Below are positions 15,440 through 21,791 of a stretch of DNA of 21,791 nucleotides, piece by piece. The position numbers and the translations under genes are program-made. The notes under the pieces were generated by a model. The model was not told where the DNA came from. It made no database searches and worked only from the letters and a program-made list of their open reading frames with translations. Within the stretch, counting starts at the first letter, position 1. Each line of letters opens with the position of its first letter. The stretch is from CAZRNB01 sp964601355. Its GTDB lineage: Bacteria > Planctomycetota > Phycisphaerae > Sedimentisphaerales > Anaerobacaceae. The stretch covers positions 1-21,791 of the forward strand of contig CAZRNB010000042.1 of assembly GCA_964601355.1 (NCBI GenBank), read 5' to 3'.

Positions 15440-15593
15440 TTTAAAAATATTTCCTATTCCATTATAAAAAATTATGAATAAGGGCAGCGACTCCGACTAA
15501 TTCGAGAGTTGAAAGTTTTGGCAGTGATTTATAATCCGGTAATTCTGCGAGAACGCGTTTGATGTTTTCTAACTCCGCTTCAATCCTGTTCAC
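15440..15593 (-). pseudogene. Truncated, frameshifted HepT-like (HEPN) toxin gene
   Basis: From GTG 15593 the frame reads MNRIEAELENIKRVLAELPD, then YKSLPKLSTLELVGVAALIHN. It stops at 15462 through one extra T in a run of six (15466-15471 on the plus strand). Shifting frame restores FYNGIGNIFK, the continuation expected for HepT-like proteins (HDFYNGIENI). After about 15440 the similarity ends, where intact members continue with the RxxxxH catalytic half of the HEPN domain. So both a frameshift and a 3' truncation are seen. The GTGA overlap with the upstream MNT stop is the classic antitoxin-toxin arrangement. Confidence 0.75.
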
Positions 15594-15868
15594 GCGGTTC
15601 GGCCATATAGTCGGATTCCGTCCCGATAAACTAATCTGTTAAACTTTGTATCGTTTGATAGGTCTATAAGGTCAACGGGTTTTGACAATTCAAAAAGCAG
15701 GTCTCCATAGAAGTTAAAGAATTTCTCAGGTGCGATACCTATGACAGCCAAATCGATGTCATTTGCTTGCCTATTTGGATTTGTGCTCGAGCCAAAAAGC
15801 AAAATTTCCCTAACGTCATATTGACGAGCGATATCTATTATTTTCGCTTTATCTTCTTCCGAAATCAT
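15590..15868 (-). CDS. MNT-type nucleotidyltransferase antitoxin (MntA-like)
   Basis: 92 aa. Minimal nucleotidyltransferase core: LLFGSSTNPN with G26-S27-S28, then NDIDLAV with Asp37 and Asp39, and a third acidic position at Asp66 in KPVDLIDL. MntA antitoxins silence HEPN toxins by AMPylating them. All three catalytic acids are kept here, yet the HepT-like partner is broken. The gene starts at ATG 15868. The -10 element lies 6 nt upstream, so the mRNA is likely leaderless. The stop overlaps the toxin start by 4 nt. Clear family call; current activity unknown. Confidence 0.9.
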   Translation of the reverse strand: MISEEDKAKIIDIARQYDVREILLFGSSTNPNRQANDIDLAVIGIAPEKFFNFYGDLLFELSKPVDLIDLSNDTKFNRLVYRDGIRLYGRTA

Positions 15869-15874
15869 AATATG

Positions 15875-15903
15875 ATTATACTAAGCAACATCACTTTTGT
15901 CAA
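15875..15903 (-). promoter_or_regulatory. Perfect-consensus promoter giving a leaderless MNT transcript
   Basis: Minus strand TTGACA (15903-15898), 17-nt spacer, TATAAT (15880-15875). The ATG at 15868 is 6 nt past the -10, so the expected start of transcription is at or next to the A of the start codon. No Shine-Dalgarno is present, as expected for a leaderless message. Confidence 0.75.
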
Positions 15904-15927
15904 ATAAGACACTTTCAGCCATAAGGT

Positions 15928-15956
15928 TTGACGGCCTGCGTTTATTTCAGTATAAT
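15928..15956 (+). promoter_or_regulatory. Sigma-70 promoter of hicBA
   Basis: TTGACG (15928-15933), 17-nt spacer, TATAAT (15951-15956). Only one base off consensus. The -35 lies 24 bp from the -35 of the divergent MNT promoter. A small hairpin ccggc-ttt-ggccgg near 15969-15982 lies in the leader and could be a HicB operator. Confidence 0.7.
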
Positions 15957-16022
15957 AATGAATTAAGTCCGGCTTTGGCCGGGTTGAATACGCGTTAGTT
16001 GAGGCAAAGTGGAGATTCATAT

Positions 16023-16271
16023 ATGCTTACGAAATACCTCGAAGCAGCGATGAGACATGCGCATTACGAAATCCTCGCTGATGACGGCACCTACTACGGA
16101 GATATACCTGAATGTCGAGGTGTCTATGCGAACGCACCGACTTTAGAGGAATGTCGAAGTGAACTGGTCCAGGTGCTCGAAGATTGGCTGCTCTTTCGCA
16201 TCTACAAAAACCTGGCACTACCCAAGATCGATGGGATAAAATTGACCGTTAAGAAGGAGATTGCAGCCTGA
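16023..16271 (+). CDS. hicB: HicB-family antitoxin
   Basis: 82 aa. The partial RNase H-like HicB fold is visible: MRHAHYEILADDGTYYGDIP, ECRGVYANAPTLEECRSEL and VQVLEDWLLFRIYKNLALP. HicB binds and blocks the mRNA interferase HicA and usually represses the operon. No separate C-terminal DNA-binding domain is present, so autoregulation may need the HicA complex. ATG 16023 has GGAG at 16011-16014, 8 nt upstream; a TTG at 15999 would add 8 residues but has no binding site. Its stop overlaps the hicA start by 1 nt (TGATG). Here antitoxin precedes toxin. Confidence 0.9.
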   Translation: MLTKYLEAAMRHAHYEILADDGTYYGDIPECRGVYANAPTLEECRSELVQVLEDWLLFRIYKNLALPKIDGIKLTVKKEIAA

Positions 16272-16492
16272 TGCCTTCGTTTGGCCCAATTTCACGGAAG
16301 GATTTAATCCGCTGTTTACAAGCGATGGGATTTGATGGGCCTTACTCAGGTGGTAAACATCAATTTATGATCAAAAAGAATGTGACGTTAACTATACCCA
16401 ATCCGCACAAAGGCGACATCGGACGTGAATTGTTGGCACGTATTCTTCGCCAAGCCGGAATCTCCCGAAAAGAATGGGAACAACTTGACTGA
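16271..16492 (+). CDS. hicA: HicA-family mRNA interferase toxin
   Basis: 73 aa, normal length. The dsRBD-like fold is seen: ISRKDLIRCLQAMGFDGPYS, then GGKHQFMIKKNVTLTIPNPH. His30 in GGKHQFM is the catalytic residue known in the family. HicA cuts mRNA and stalls growth when HicB is lost. It is translationally coupled to hicB by a 1-nt overlap and ends 29 bp from the convergent flavin reductase gene. No damage is visible, so the pair is likely functional. Confidence 0.92.
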   Translation: MPSFGPISRKDLIRCLQAMGFDGPYSGGKHQFMIKKNVTLTIPNPHKGDIGRELLARILRQAGISRKEWEQLD

Positions 16493-16521
16493 TCACGTTT
16501 CTTCGGATCTCCACTCGATCG

Positions 16522-17028
16522 CTACTTTATTGCCGGGCCCATTTTGTGGCCGGGGGCGATTGTATATAAACGCTTTTGCCGTTTTCTATTGATATGCGAT
16601 GCAACAACTCTACCCACAAAAATTATGTGGTCGCCGGCGGCTTTCTGCCATTCGAGCTTGCACTCAAAATTAGCAACTGCATCGGCAAGCAGCACCGAAT
16701 CGATGACCTTCGCCGGTTTTATATTGCAGTCCCAGTCGGCAAATTTGTCGCTGTCCCGGCCGGACCTTGTGCCGAAGAAAAGAGCCGCGTCATCCATATC
16801 CGAGGATGGGAACACAATCGTGAAGCACTTCGAGCATCTAATGGTCCTGACCGAATAATGTCCCTTGTAAACCGATATCGCCATCATTGGCGGCTCGCCC
16901 GATACAATCATCGTCCAGCCTAAAGTAACCGGATTAGCCTTGCCATATTTATCTTTGGCGATTGCTATCACCACCTGTTCGGGATACTTGGTTTTAATTG
17001 CCTGCTCGTATTTGACTTGTTTTTGCAT
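16522..17028 (-). CDS. Flavin reductase-like domain protein
   Basis: 168 aa. The FMN-binding split-barrel pattern is clear: YPEQVVIAIAKDKYGKANPV, TLGWTMIVSGEPPMMAISV, the HYSVRTIRCSKCFTIVFPSS segment, FFGTRSGRDSDKF, and a late DHIIFVGRVVASHI strand. Members reduce flavin with NAD(P)H or bind FMN in other redox steps; many anaerobes carry several copies of unknown role. The protein is normal in length. ATG 17028 has AAGGAG about 7 nt upstream. It is divergent from proC, with a MITE-like element between. Confidence 0.87.
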   Translation of the reverse strand: MQKQVKYEQAIKTKYPEQVVIAIAKDKYGKANPVTLGWTMIVSGEPPMMAISVYKGHYSVRTIRCSKCFTIVFPSSDMDDAALFFGTRSGRDSDKFADWDCNIKPAKVIDSVLLADAVANFECKLEWQKAAGDHIIFVGRVVASHINRKRQKRLYTIAPGHKMGPAIK

Positions 17029-17083
17029 TGCCTTTCTCCTTAACTATCTATATAGTGAACGCACTAAAATCAGAACTAAGAGT

Positions 17084-17215
17084 CTCTAACAGAATGCGTA
17101 GAATTGCTTGTTGTTTGTCACCCCCGCACAGGCGGGGGTCTATAAAAAACCATAAGACACTGGATTCCCGCCTTCGCGGGAATGACAATCATAAAACATT
17201 CTCATTTTGTTAGAG
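17084..17215. repeat. MITE-like element with terminal inverted repeats and two internal hairpins
   Basis: Ends ctctaacagaatg (17084-17096) and cattttgttagag (17203-17215) pair with one mismatch in 13. Inside are two perfect 8-bp hairpins: acccccgc/gcgggggt (17120-17127 and 17132-17139), and attcccgc/gcgggaat (17164-17171 and 17176-17183). The hairpin motif resembles a widely dispersed bacterial repeat, in particular the attccc...gggaat of neisserial dRS3. No coding capacity. No target duplication was spotted. Confidence 0.6.
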
Positions 17216-17260
17216 CCTGGTAATTATAAGCGGTTGGGTATTTTCTAACAAGGAAAAGGT

Positions 17261-18070
17261 ATGGACACAATCGGCTTTATCGGCGGCGGCAATATGGCTG
17301 AAGCCCTGATAAAGGGCATAATAGCTGCGGGAATATACCAGCCTGAAAATATCTTTGTCAGCGACATTCGCAAAGAAAGACTCGACTTCCTTGCAAAAGA
17401 ATATAATGTGCAACCAGTGAATAAAAATACAGATTTAGCTGTAAAGGTTGATACTGTCGTCTTGAGCGTCAAACCTCAAAATATGACCGATGCACTAAAA
17501 AGCATCAAAGATGCTATTCAACAAAAGACACTAATAATATCTATCGCAGCAGGGGTCACCACAGCTAAAATCGCCGCAGCACTTGGCGATGTGGCCATAG
17601 TTCGTGTTATGCCGAATACGCCCGCACTAATCGGGCAAGGAGCCTCCGCTCTATTTGCAAATAGAAACGCCAAGTCGATGCTCGATAAGGCGATGGCAAT
17701 ATTTTCGGCAGTTGGTAAAGCGGTTACAGTAGAAGACGAGGGCTTAATCGACACCGTGACGGCAGTAAGCGGCAGCGGGCCTGCATATTTTTTCCTCCTG
17801 ATGGAAGAGATGATAAAGGCCGGCATCTCACTCGGCCTATCTGAATCTGTAGCGAAAGACCTGGTTCTTCAAACCGCTAAGGGAGCGGGTTTGCTGGCGG
17901 TCGAAGCAGACAAAAGAGGCGAATCTCCAGCCGAGCTGCGAAAAAAAGTTACCTCACCCGGTGGAACAACCGAAGCGGCACTTAAAATATTTACAGAAAA
18001 CAAGATTGGCGAGATAATATCGGCAGCTTTAACTAAAGCACGCGATCGCGGTAAAGAGCTTGCAAAATAA
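17261..18070 (+). CDS. proC: Pyrroline-5-carboxylate reductase
   Basis: 269 aa. ProC makes the last step of proline synthesis, reducing 1-pyrroline-5-carboxylate with NAD(P)H. The Rossmann start is IGFIGGGNMAEALIKGII. Then come VVLSVKPQ, VRVMPNTPALIGQGASAL, the catalytic-domain block AVSGSGPAYFFLLMEEMIKA, and the signature PAELRKKVTSPGGTTEAAL. Length is normal. ATG 17261 follows aaggaaaagg. It lies 38 bp before the ABC transporter genes and on the same strand, so cotranscription is possible. Confidence 0.97.
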   Translation: MDTIGFIGGGNMAEALIKGIIAAGIYQPENIFVSDIRKERLDFLAKEYNVQPVNKNTDLAVKVDTVVLSVKPQNMTDALKSIKDAIQQKTLIISIAAGVTTAKIAAALGDVAIVRVMPNTPALIGQGASALFANRNAKSMLDKAMAIFSAVGKAVTVEDEGLIDTVTAVSGSGPAYFFLLMEEMIKAGISLGLSESVAKDLVLQTAKGAGLLAVEADKRGESPAELRKKVTSPGGTTEAALKIFTENKIGEIISAALTKARDRGKELAK

Positions 18071-18108
18071 AACTGTCCTGATTTAATATATTCACAGGAT
18101 AAGTACGG

Positions 18109-19023
18109 ATGATTAAAGTCGAAAATCTAAAGAAGCGATTTGGAAATGTTGTTGCTCTTGACGGTGTGAGCTTCGATGTGAAAAAGGGAGAGATGTTTGG
18201 CTTATTAGGGCCAAATGGCGCCGGCAAGACTACTACGATTAATATACTCTGTGGACTCACCAGACCCGACCACGGCACGGTATCGCTCGACGGTAAAACC
18301 GACCCCACCCTGCCTGAAGTAAGGTTGGCCTTAGGTGTTGTTCCACAAACATTGGCATTATACGAAGAGCTATCAGCGGTGGATAACCTGCGTTTTTTCG
18401 GCAGGATGTATGGGCTTGCCGGCTCGAAACTCAGAAAGCAAGTTGACAAATGCGTTGAAATTGCCGGGCTGAAGGAACGTTGCCGAGACCGGGTTGCTAA
18501 GTACAGCGGCGGCATGAAACGCAGGCTGAACTTCGTCTGCTCGCTCTTGCATGAACCACCAGTGCTACTATTAGACGAGCCGACTGTGGGTGTTGACCCA
18601 CAAACGCGTAATCTGATTTTTCAGACAATAGAGCAGATGAAATCCGAAGGCCGCACGATTATTTATACAACCCACTATATGGAGGAGGCCCAGCGTCTTT
18701 GTGATAGAGTGGCGATTCTTGACCACGGCAGGATTTTAGATATGGATAGCGTCGAGAATCTTATCATCAAGCATGGCGGCCCATCCCATATTGAGGCCGA
18801 GCTCGAGGAAAGATTGTTAGACTCTGATAAAATAAGACCATTCATTGATAGTAAGAATATTCAGCTTGAAGAAAACAAGATTAGATTCGAGACTAACCAG
18901 CCAATGGAGTCTTTGGCGAAGCTTAACCGCAGCGGCGTGCGTTTTTGCTCGCTGAAAGTTCAGACCGCCAATCTCGAAGATGTTTTCCTCAACCTAACCG
19001 GGCGGAGGCTTCGAGACCAATGA
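18109..19023 (+). CDS. ABC transporter ATP-binding protein (ABC-2 / drug exporter type)
   Basis: 304 aa. Walker A is GPNGAGKTT (34-42), signature YSGGMKRRL starts at 132, Walker B is LLLDEPTVGVD with Asp156-Glu157, and the H-loop His is 189 in TTHYMEEA. The tail after about 225 is typical of DrrA/CcmA-like exporters. It powers a membrane partner of two permeases that follow: the ATG of the first overlaps its stop by 4 nt (ATGA). One ATPase probably serves both permeases as a heterodimeric or alternate pair. The substrate (antibiotic, lipid or polysaccharide) is not indicated. Confidence 0.95.
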   Translation: MIKVENLKKRFGNVVALDGVSFDVKKGEMFGLLGPNGAGKTTTINILCGLTRPDHGTVSLDGKTDPTLPEVRLALGVVPQTLALYEELSAVDNLRFFGRMYGLAGSKLRKQVDKCVEIAGLKERCRDRVAKYSGGMKRRLNFVCSLLHEPPVLLLDEPTVGVDPQTRNLIFQTIEQMKSEGRTIIYTTHYMEEAQRLCDRVAILDHGRILDMDSVENLIIKHGGPSHIEAELEERLLDSDKIRPFIDSKNIQLEENKIRFETNQPMESLAKLNRSGVRFCSLKVQTANLEDVFLNLTGRRLRDQ

Positions 19024-20288
19024 GCAAGGCGTTATTTCTTGCTATCAAAGACCTGAGGGTGCTGGTCAGCTATAAGGGCAACGTTTTCTGGGTTTTTGGT
19101 TTTCCTGTTTTAATGGCTTTGCTTTTTGGTGCCATATTTTCCGGCATCGGCAGCGAGCCGTCAGGTATTAAAATCGCTGTGGCAGATGAGGATAAATCCA
19201 AGTTTTCAGCCCTCTATATATCAAAATTAGAATCTTATGAGGCTCTCGAAATTGTCCTTCTGAGCCGAGATGAGGCTATTGAGCAGGTCAGGAAGGGTAA
19301 AATAGCCGCTGCTGTTATTCTCAAAGAGGGCTTTGGAGATGGTTTTGAAGCATTGTTTAACAGTGACGAGCCAAGATTAGAAATAGCAGCAGATCCCTCG
19401 CGCAGAATGGAAAGCGGTTATCTTCAGGGGCTTCTTGCCAAGGCACAATTTGAGACGTTGGGCAATCAATCTGTTGATAAAAAATGGATGAGGGACCAGA
19501 TCAAGCTTTTACGGAACGACGTCCAGACCGATGATAAGCTCAGCTCTGCGCAGGCAAAACTATACCTTGACTTCTTTGACTCCTTCGACACTCTGGTGAA
19601 AGACGCAAATGATGGAACCTTCGGTGGAGGCTTTAAAGGGGACTTACTGAAATTTTCCAAAATAGACGTCAACAGAGAACATGAAGGACCCATTACGCCA
19701 TTTCAAACTACGTTTTCACAGGCTATGCTCTGGGGGATGCTTACGTGCACAGTGACGTTTTCAATTTCGATTGTGAAAGAGCGCACAAGCGGCACTTTTG
19801 AGCGTTTGCGCATCAGCCCGCTTGGGCGCGCTCACATACTTGGAGGCAAAGGCCTGGCATGTTTCATAACGGCCATCTTCGTAATATGCGTTCTGTATGT
19901 TATTGCAAAAGCAATCTTTAGGATGCCTATAGGCAACCTTTTTTTATTTATACCGGCGGCGCTCTGTACGGTGCTATGTTTTGTTGGTCTTATGATGTTC
20001 ATAAGCACATGGGGCCGCACCGAGCAGAGTGTCGGCGCAGCAGGCTGGGCAACAATTGTGATTATGGCACTGCTCGGAGGGGTTACGTTTCCAACGGCTT
20101 TCCTGCCATCGTGGCTGCGACCGTTCAGCCATGTCAATCCGGTGAGATGGAGCATATTTGCTCTTGAAGGAGCTATCTGGCGCAACTTCACACTTTTGGA
20201 AATGATAAGTCCGTGTTTAATGTTGCTGGTGATTGGTCTGACGTCCTTCTCATTGGGCGTGGTAATGCTGCGAAGACAAGACAGATAA
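19020..20288 (+). CDS. ABC-2 type permease (first of a tandem pair)
   Basis: 422 aa. Topology fits ABC2_membrane_3: one N-terminal helix (about 22-43, VFWVFGFPVLMALLFGAIFS), a large external domain (45-245) and a C-terminal block of about five helices with the cytoplasmic coupling motif ERTSGTFERLRISPL. The start is the ATG overlapping the ATPase stop; the open frame continues 75 bp upstream into the ATPase but has no better start. It is close in length and sequence to the next gene throughout, which shows a gene duplication. Confidence 0.92.
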   Translation: MSKALFLAIKDLRVLVSYKGNVFWVFGFPVLMALLFGAIFSGIGSEPSGIKIAVADEDKSKFSALYISKLESYEALEIVLLSRDEAIEQVRKGKIAAAVILKEGFGDGFEALFNSDEPRLEIAADPSRRMESGYLQGLLAKAQFETLGNQSVDKKWMRDQIKLLRNDVQTDDKLSSAQAKLYLDFFDSFDTLVKDANDGTFGGGFKGDLLKFSKIDVNREHEGPITPFQTTFSQAMLWGMLTCTVTFSISIVKERTSGTFERLRISPLGRAHILGGKGLACFITAIFVICVLYVIAKAIFRMPIGNLFLFIPAALCTVLCFVGLMMFISTWGRTEQSVGAAGWATIVIMALLGGVTFPTAFLPSWLRPFSHVNPVRWSIFALEGAIWRNFTLLEMISPCLMLLVIGLTSFSLGVVMLRRQDR

Positions 20289-20311
20289 ATATCGACGAAA
20301 AAATCACTCGT

Positions 20312-20331
20312 CTCGGCGAAGGCTCGCCGAG
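20312..20331 (+). repeat. Perfect 8-bp hairpin between the duplicated permeases
   Basis: ctcggcga (20312-20319) pairs with tcgccgag (20324-20331) around aggc. It lies in the only sizeable gap of the operon and lacks a T-run, so it may trim or stabilise mRNA instead of ending it. Confidence 0.4.
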
Positions 20332-20362
20332 CCGTAGCTGGATTGGATGGATTAAAGAACGA

Positions 20363-21631
20363 ATGAAAAAATCAGTCATATTGGCGTTGAAAGACCTTAA
20401 GGTATTGAGCCGAGACAAGTTCAGCTTGTTTTGGATTCTATTCTTTCCCGCACTTTTCTCCTTATTCTTCGGAGCGATATATTCAACCGGCAGCAAAGGG
20501 CCTTCCGGAATGAACATCGCTGTTGTTGACGAAGACCAGTCCGAATTCTCAAAGCTTTACGTATCACATTTGCAATCTTACGATGCCCTTAGATTAACGC
20601 ACCTCAGCCGGGATGACGCGATTAACCAGGTCAGGACCGGAAAGCAGGTTGCGGCGGTTTTTATAAAGAAGGGATTCGGAGATGGTTTTGAGGCCATCTT
20701 CGATAGTAATAATCCGAGGCTTGAGATAGCCGTGGATCCGGCGAGACGCATGGAAAGCGGCTATCTGCAGGGCCTTCTTGCCAAGGCGCAGTTTGAAGCA
20801 CTCAGCAAGAGATTCGTTGACCGTAATTGGATGCGTAATCAGGTTGACATCTGGCGTAATAACGTGAGCAAGTCAGATGATTTGACTACAAAGCAGATCG
20901 GCGCATTTCTCAATTTCTTTGACTCATACGATAAGTTTCTAAGTGACGTTAATGACACAGAGTACAAGTCTGGCTTGAAGGGAGAAATACTCAATGTGGC
21001 TACACTGGATGTCCAAAGAGAAACCAAAGGACCTGCATCCTCATTTCAAATAACGTTTCCGCAGGCAATAATATGGGGTCTATTGGGCTGTGCGGCAACG
21101 TTTGCCATTTCCATAGTGCATGAACGAAAAGCAGGGACATTTCAGCGTCTGCTCATCGCACCGGTGTCGCGTGCCCATATTCTCGGAGGCAAAACGCTGG
21201 CATGCTTTTTCGCATGTATAGTTGTTATTTGTATCCAGTGGGCAGGTGCTAAACTTATCTTTAAAATGCCCGTTAATAAGCTGATGCTTTTTGTGCCGGC
21301 AGTAACCTGCACGGTCTTTTGCTTTGTAGGGCTTATGATGGCTGCCAGTACATTGGGCCGTACAGAACAAGGCGCAGCCGGCCTGGCGTGGGCGCTATTT
21401 ATGATTATGGCGATGCTGGGTGGAGGTATGGTACCTTTGATTTTTATGCCTCAATGGCTGCGCAGCATTAGTCATGTCAGCCCAATCAAATGGAGCATAC
21501 TCGCAATGGAGGGAGCTATTTGGCGTGGATTTACCTTGACGGAAATGATTGTTCCATGCGGCGTATTGCTGGCCATTGGTGGCACGGCCTTTCTGCTCGG
21601 GTTAATAATACTGCGAAGAACACAGCTCTAA
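20363..21631 (+). CDS. ABC-2 type permease (second of a tandem pair)
   Basis: 422 aa, identical in length to the first permease. The shared blocks include GFGDGFEA, DP[SA]RRMESGYLQGLLAKAQFE, FQ[TI]TF[SP]QA, ERK/TSGTF/QRL, RAHILGGK and a RTEQ motif before the last helices. The N-terminal helix is at about 20-42 (FSLFWILFFPALFSLFFGAI). ATG 20363 was chosen by alignment with the first copy; the frame stays open from 20213. Divergence of the external domains suggests a heterodimer with the first copy. Fully intact. Confidence 0.92.
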   Translation: MKKSVILALKDLKVLSRDKFSLFWILFFPALFSLFFGAIYSTGSKGPSGMNIAVVDEDQSEFSKLYVSHLQSYDALRLTHLSRDDAINQVRTGKQVAAVFIKKGFGDGFEAIFDSNNPRLEIAVDPARRMESGYLQGLLAKAQFEALSKRFVDRNWMRNQVDIWRNNVSKSDDLTTKQIGAFLNFFDSYDKFLSDVNDTEYKSGLKGEILNVATLDVQRETKGPASSFQITFPQAIIWGLLGCAATFAISIVHERKAGTFQRLLIAPVSRAHILGGKTLACFFACIVVICIQWAGAKLIFKMPVNKLMLFVPAVTCTVFCFVGLMMAASTLGRTEQGAAGLAWALFMIMAMLGGGMVPLIFMPQWLRSISHVSPIKWSILAMEGAIWRGFTLTEMIVPCGVLLAIGGTAFLLGLIILRRTQL

Positions 21632-21662
21632 ATAGTTAAAATACAAAAAGGGGTGTTGGACC

Positions 21663-21716
21663 TGCTGCGCCAAGTGCCAGCCGTGCCAGAGACGGCAAGT
21701 CTCGGCAGGCGCAGCA
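21663..21716. terminator. Nested hairpin between the ABC operon and ferredoxin
   Basis: The outer stem tgctgcgcc (21663-21671) pairs with ggcgcagca (21708-21716). An inner stem of 9 pairs with one bulge joins tgccagagac (21684-21693) and gtctcggca (21699-21707). It lies between convergent genes and could act as a two-way terminator, although no T-run is present. It could equally be a dispersed palindrome. Confidence 0.4.
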
Positions 21717-21729
21717 CGGCGAGCGCTGC

Positions 21730-21791
21730 TTACTCCACTATGATTGCCTCGACAGGACATTCGTCCGCGGCCTGCTGAACGGCATCTTCGT
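21730..21791 (-). CDS. Ferredoxin, [4Fe-4S], C-terminal end (partial)
   Basis: Only the last 20 codons are in the window. They read EDAVQQAADECPVEAIIVE then stop. The C-P of ECPVEAI is the last cluster ligand and the AI-I-V-E end is typical of small single-cluster [4Fe-4S] ferredoxins of anaerobes, which carry electrons between soluble redox enzymes. The gene runs off the right edge, so the other Cys ligands are not seen. It converges on the ABC transporter operon. Confidence 0.7.
   Translation of the reverse strand, partial: EDAVQQAADECPVEAIIVE

Noticed and set aside
15421..15449. TTGACA on the plus strand as a promoter
   Set aside because: At 17-nt spacing the -10 would be aaaata, far from consensus, and no plus-strand gene follows.
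18945..19019. Upstream extension of the first permease into the ATPase gene
   Set aside because: The ATG at 19020 gives the normal N-terminus and a 4-nt overlap; the extension is Arg/Ser-rich shadow sequence.

Overview
The window most likely comes from an anaerobic planctomycete (Planctomycetota, probably Phycisphaerae/Sedimentisphaerales). This is inferred from three things: an ECF sigma factor paired with a DUF6768-type membrane protein, intergenic space rich in dispersed palindromic repeats, and a mix of housekeeping genes with small accessory cassettes. No rRNA, tRNA or CRISPR array was seen.

Layout. 1-2000: a lipoprotein-like SnoaL/ester-cyclase protein and a membrane glycosyltransferase (GT2/GT21 type) with a palindromic hairpin at each end. 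1980-2503: gene-free and filled with repeats. 2504-4655: a DUF4405 membrane cytochrome-like protein, an isochorismatase-family hydrolase and TrmB. 4718-9398: purD followed by a very large AsmA/YhdP-like envelope protein, overlapping by 11 bp. 9634-10095: a wrecked two-gene nucleotidyltransferase module. 10347-12030: a NUDIX-like protein facing a DUF6768 protein and its ECF sigma factor. 12425-15006: an AT-rich accessory block with a membrane-anchored SEFIR (TIR-like) protein converging on an unrecognised three-TM protein. 15440-16492: a toxin-antitoxin cluster holding an MNT antitoxin with a broken HepT-like partner and an intact HicBA pair, driven from back-to-back consensus promoters. 16522-21631: a flavin reductase-like protein, proC, and an ABC exporter made of one ATPase and two tandemly duplicated ABC-2 permeases. 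21730-21791: the last codons of a ferredoxin, running off the window edge.

Two themes stand out. First, 9.6-16.5 kb looks like an immunity/addiction island, with SEFIR as candidate effector, an orphan membrane protein with a perfect sigma-70 promoter, two nucleotidyltransferase modules in decay and HicBA. Second, short palindromic or low-complexity repeats repeatedly invade gene ends. They supply the stop codon of the glycosyltransferase, the tail of the DUF6768 protein, the start of the AsmA-like protein and probably the tail of the isochorismatase, and one copy sits in the middle of a nucleotidyltransferase gene whose catalytic centre is missing.

All functional calls rest on motif recognition by eye. 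No database search or structure prediction was run.
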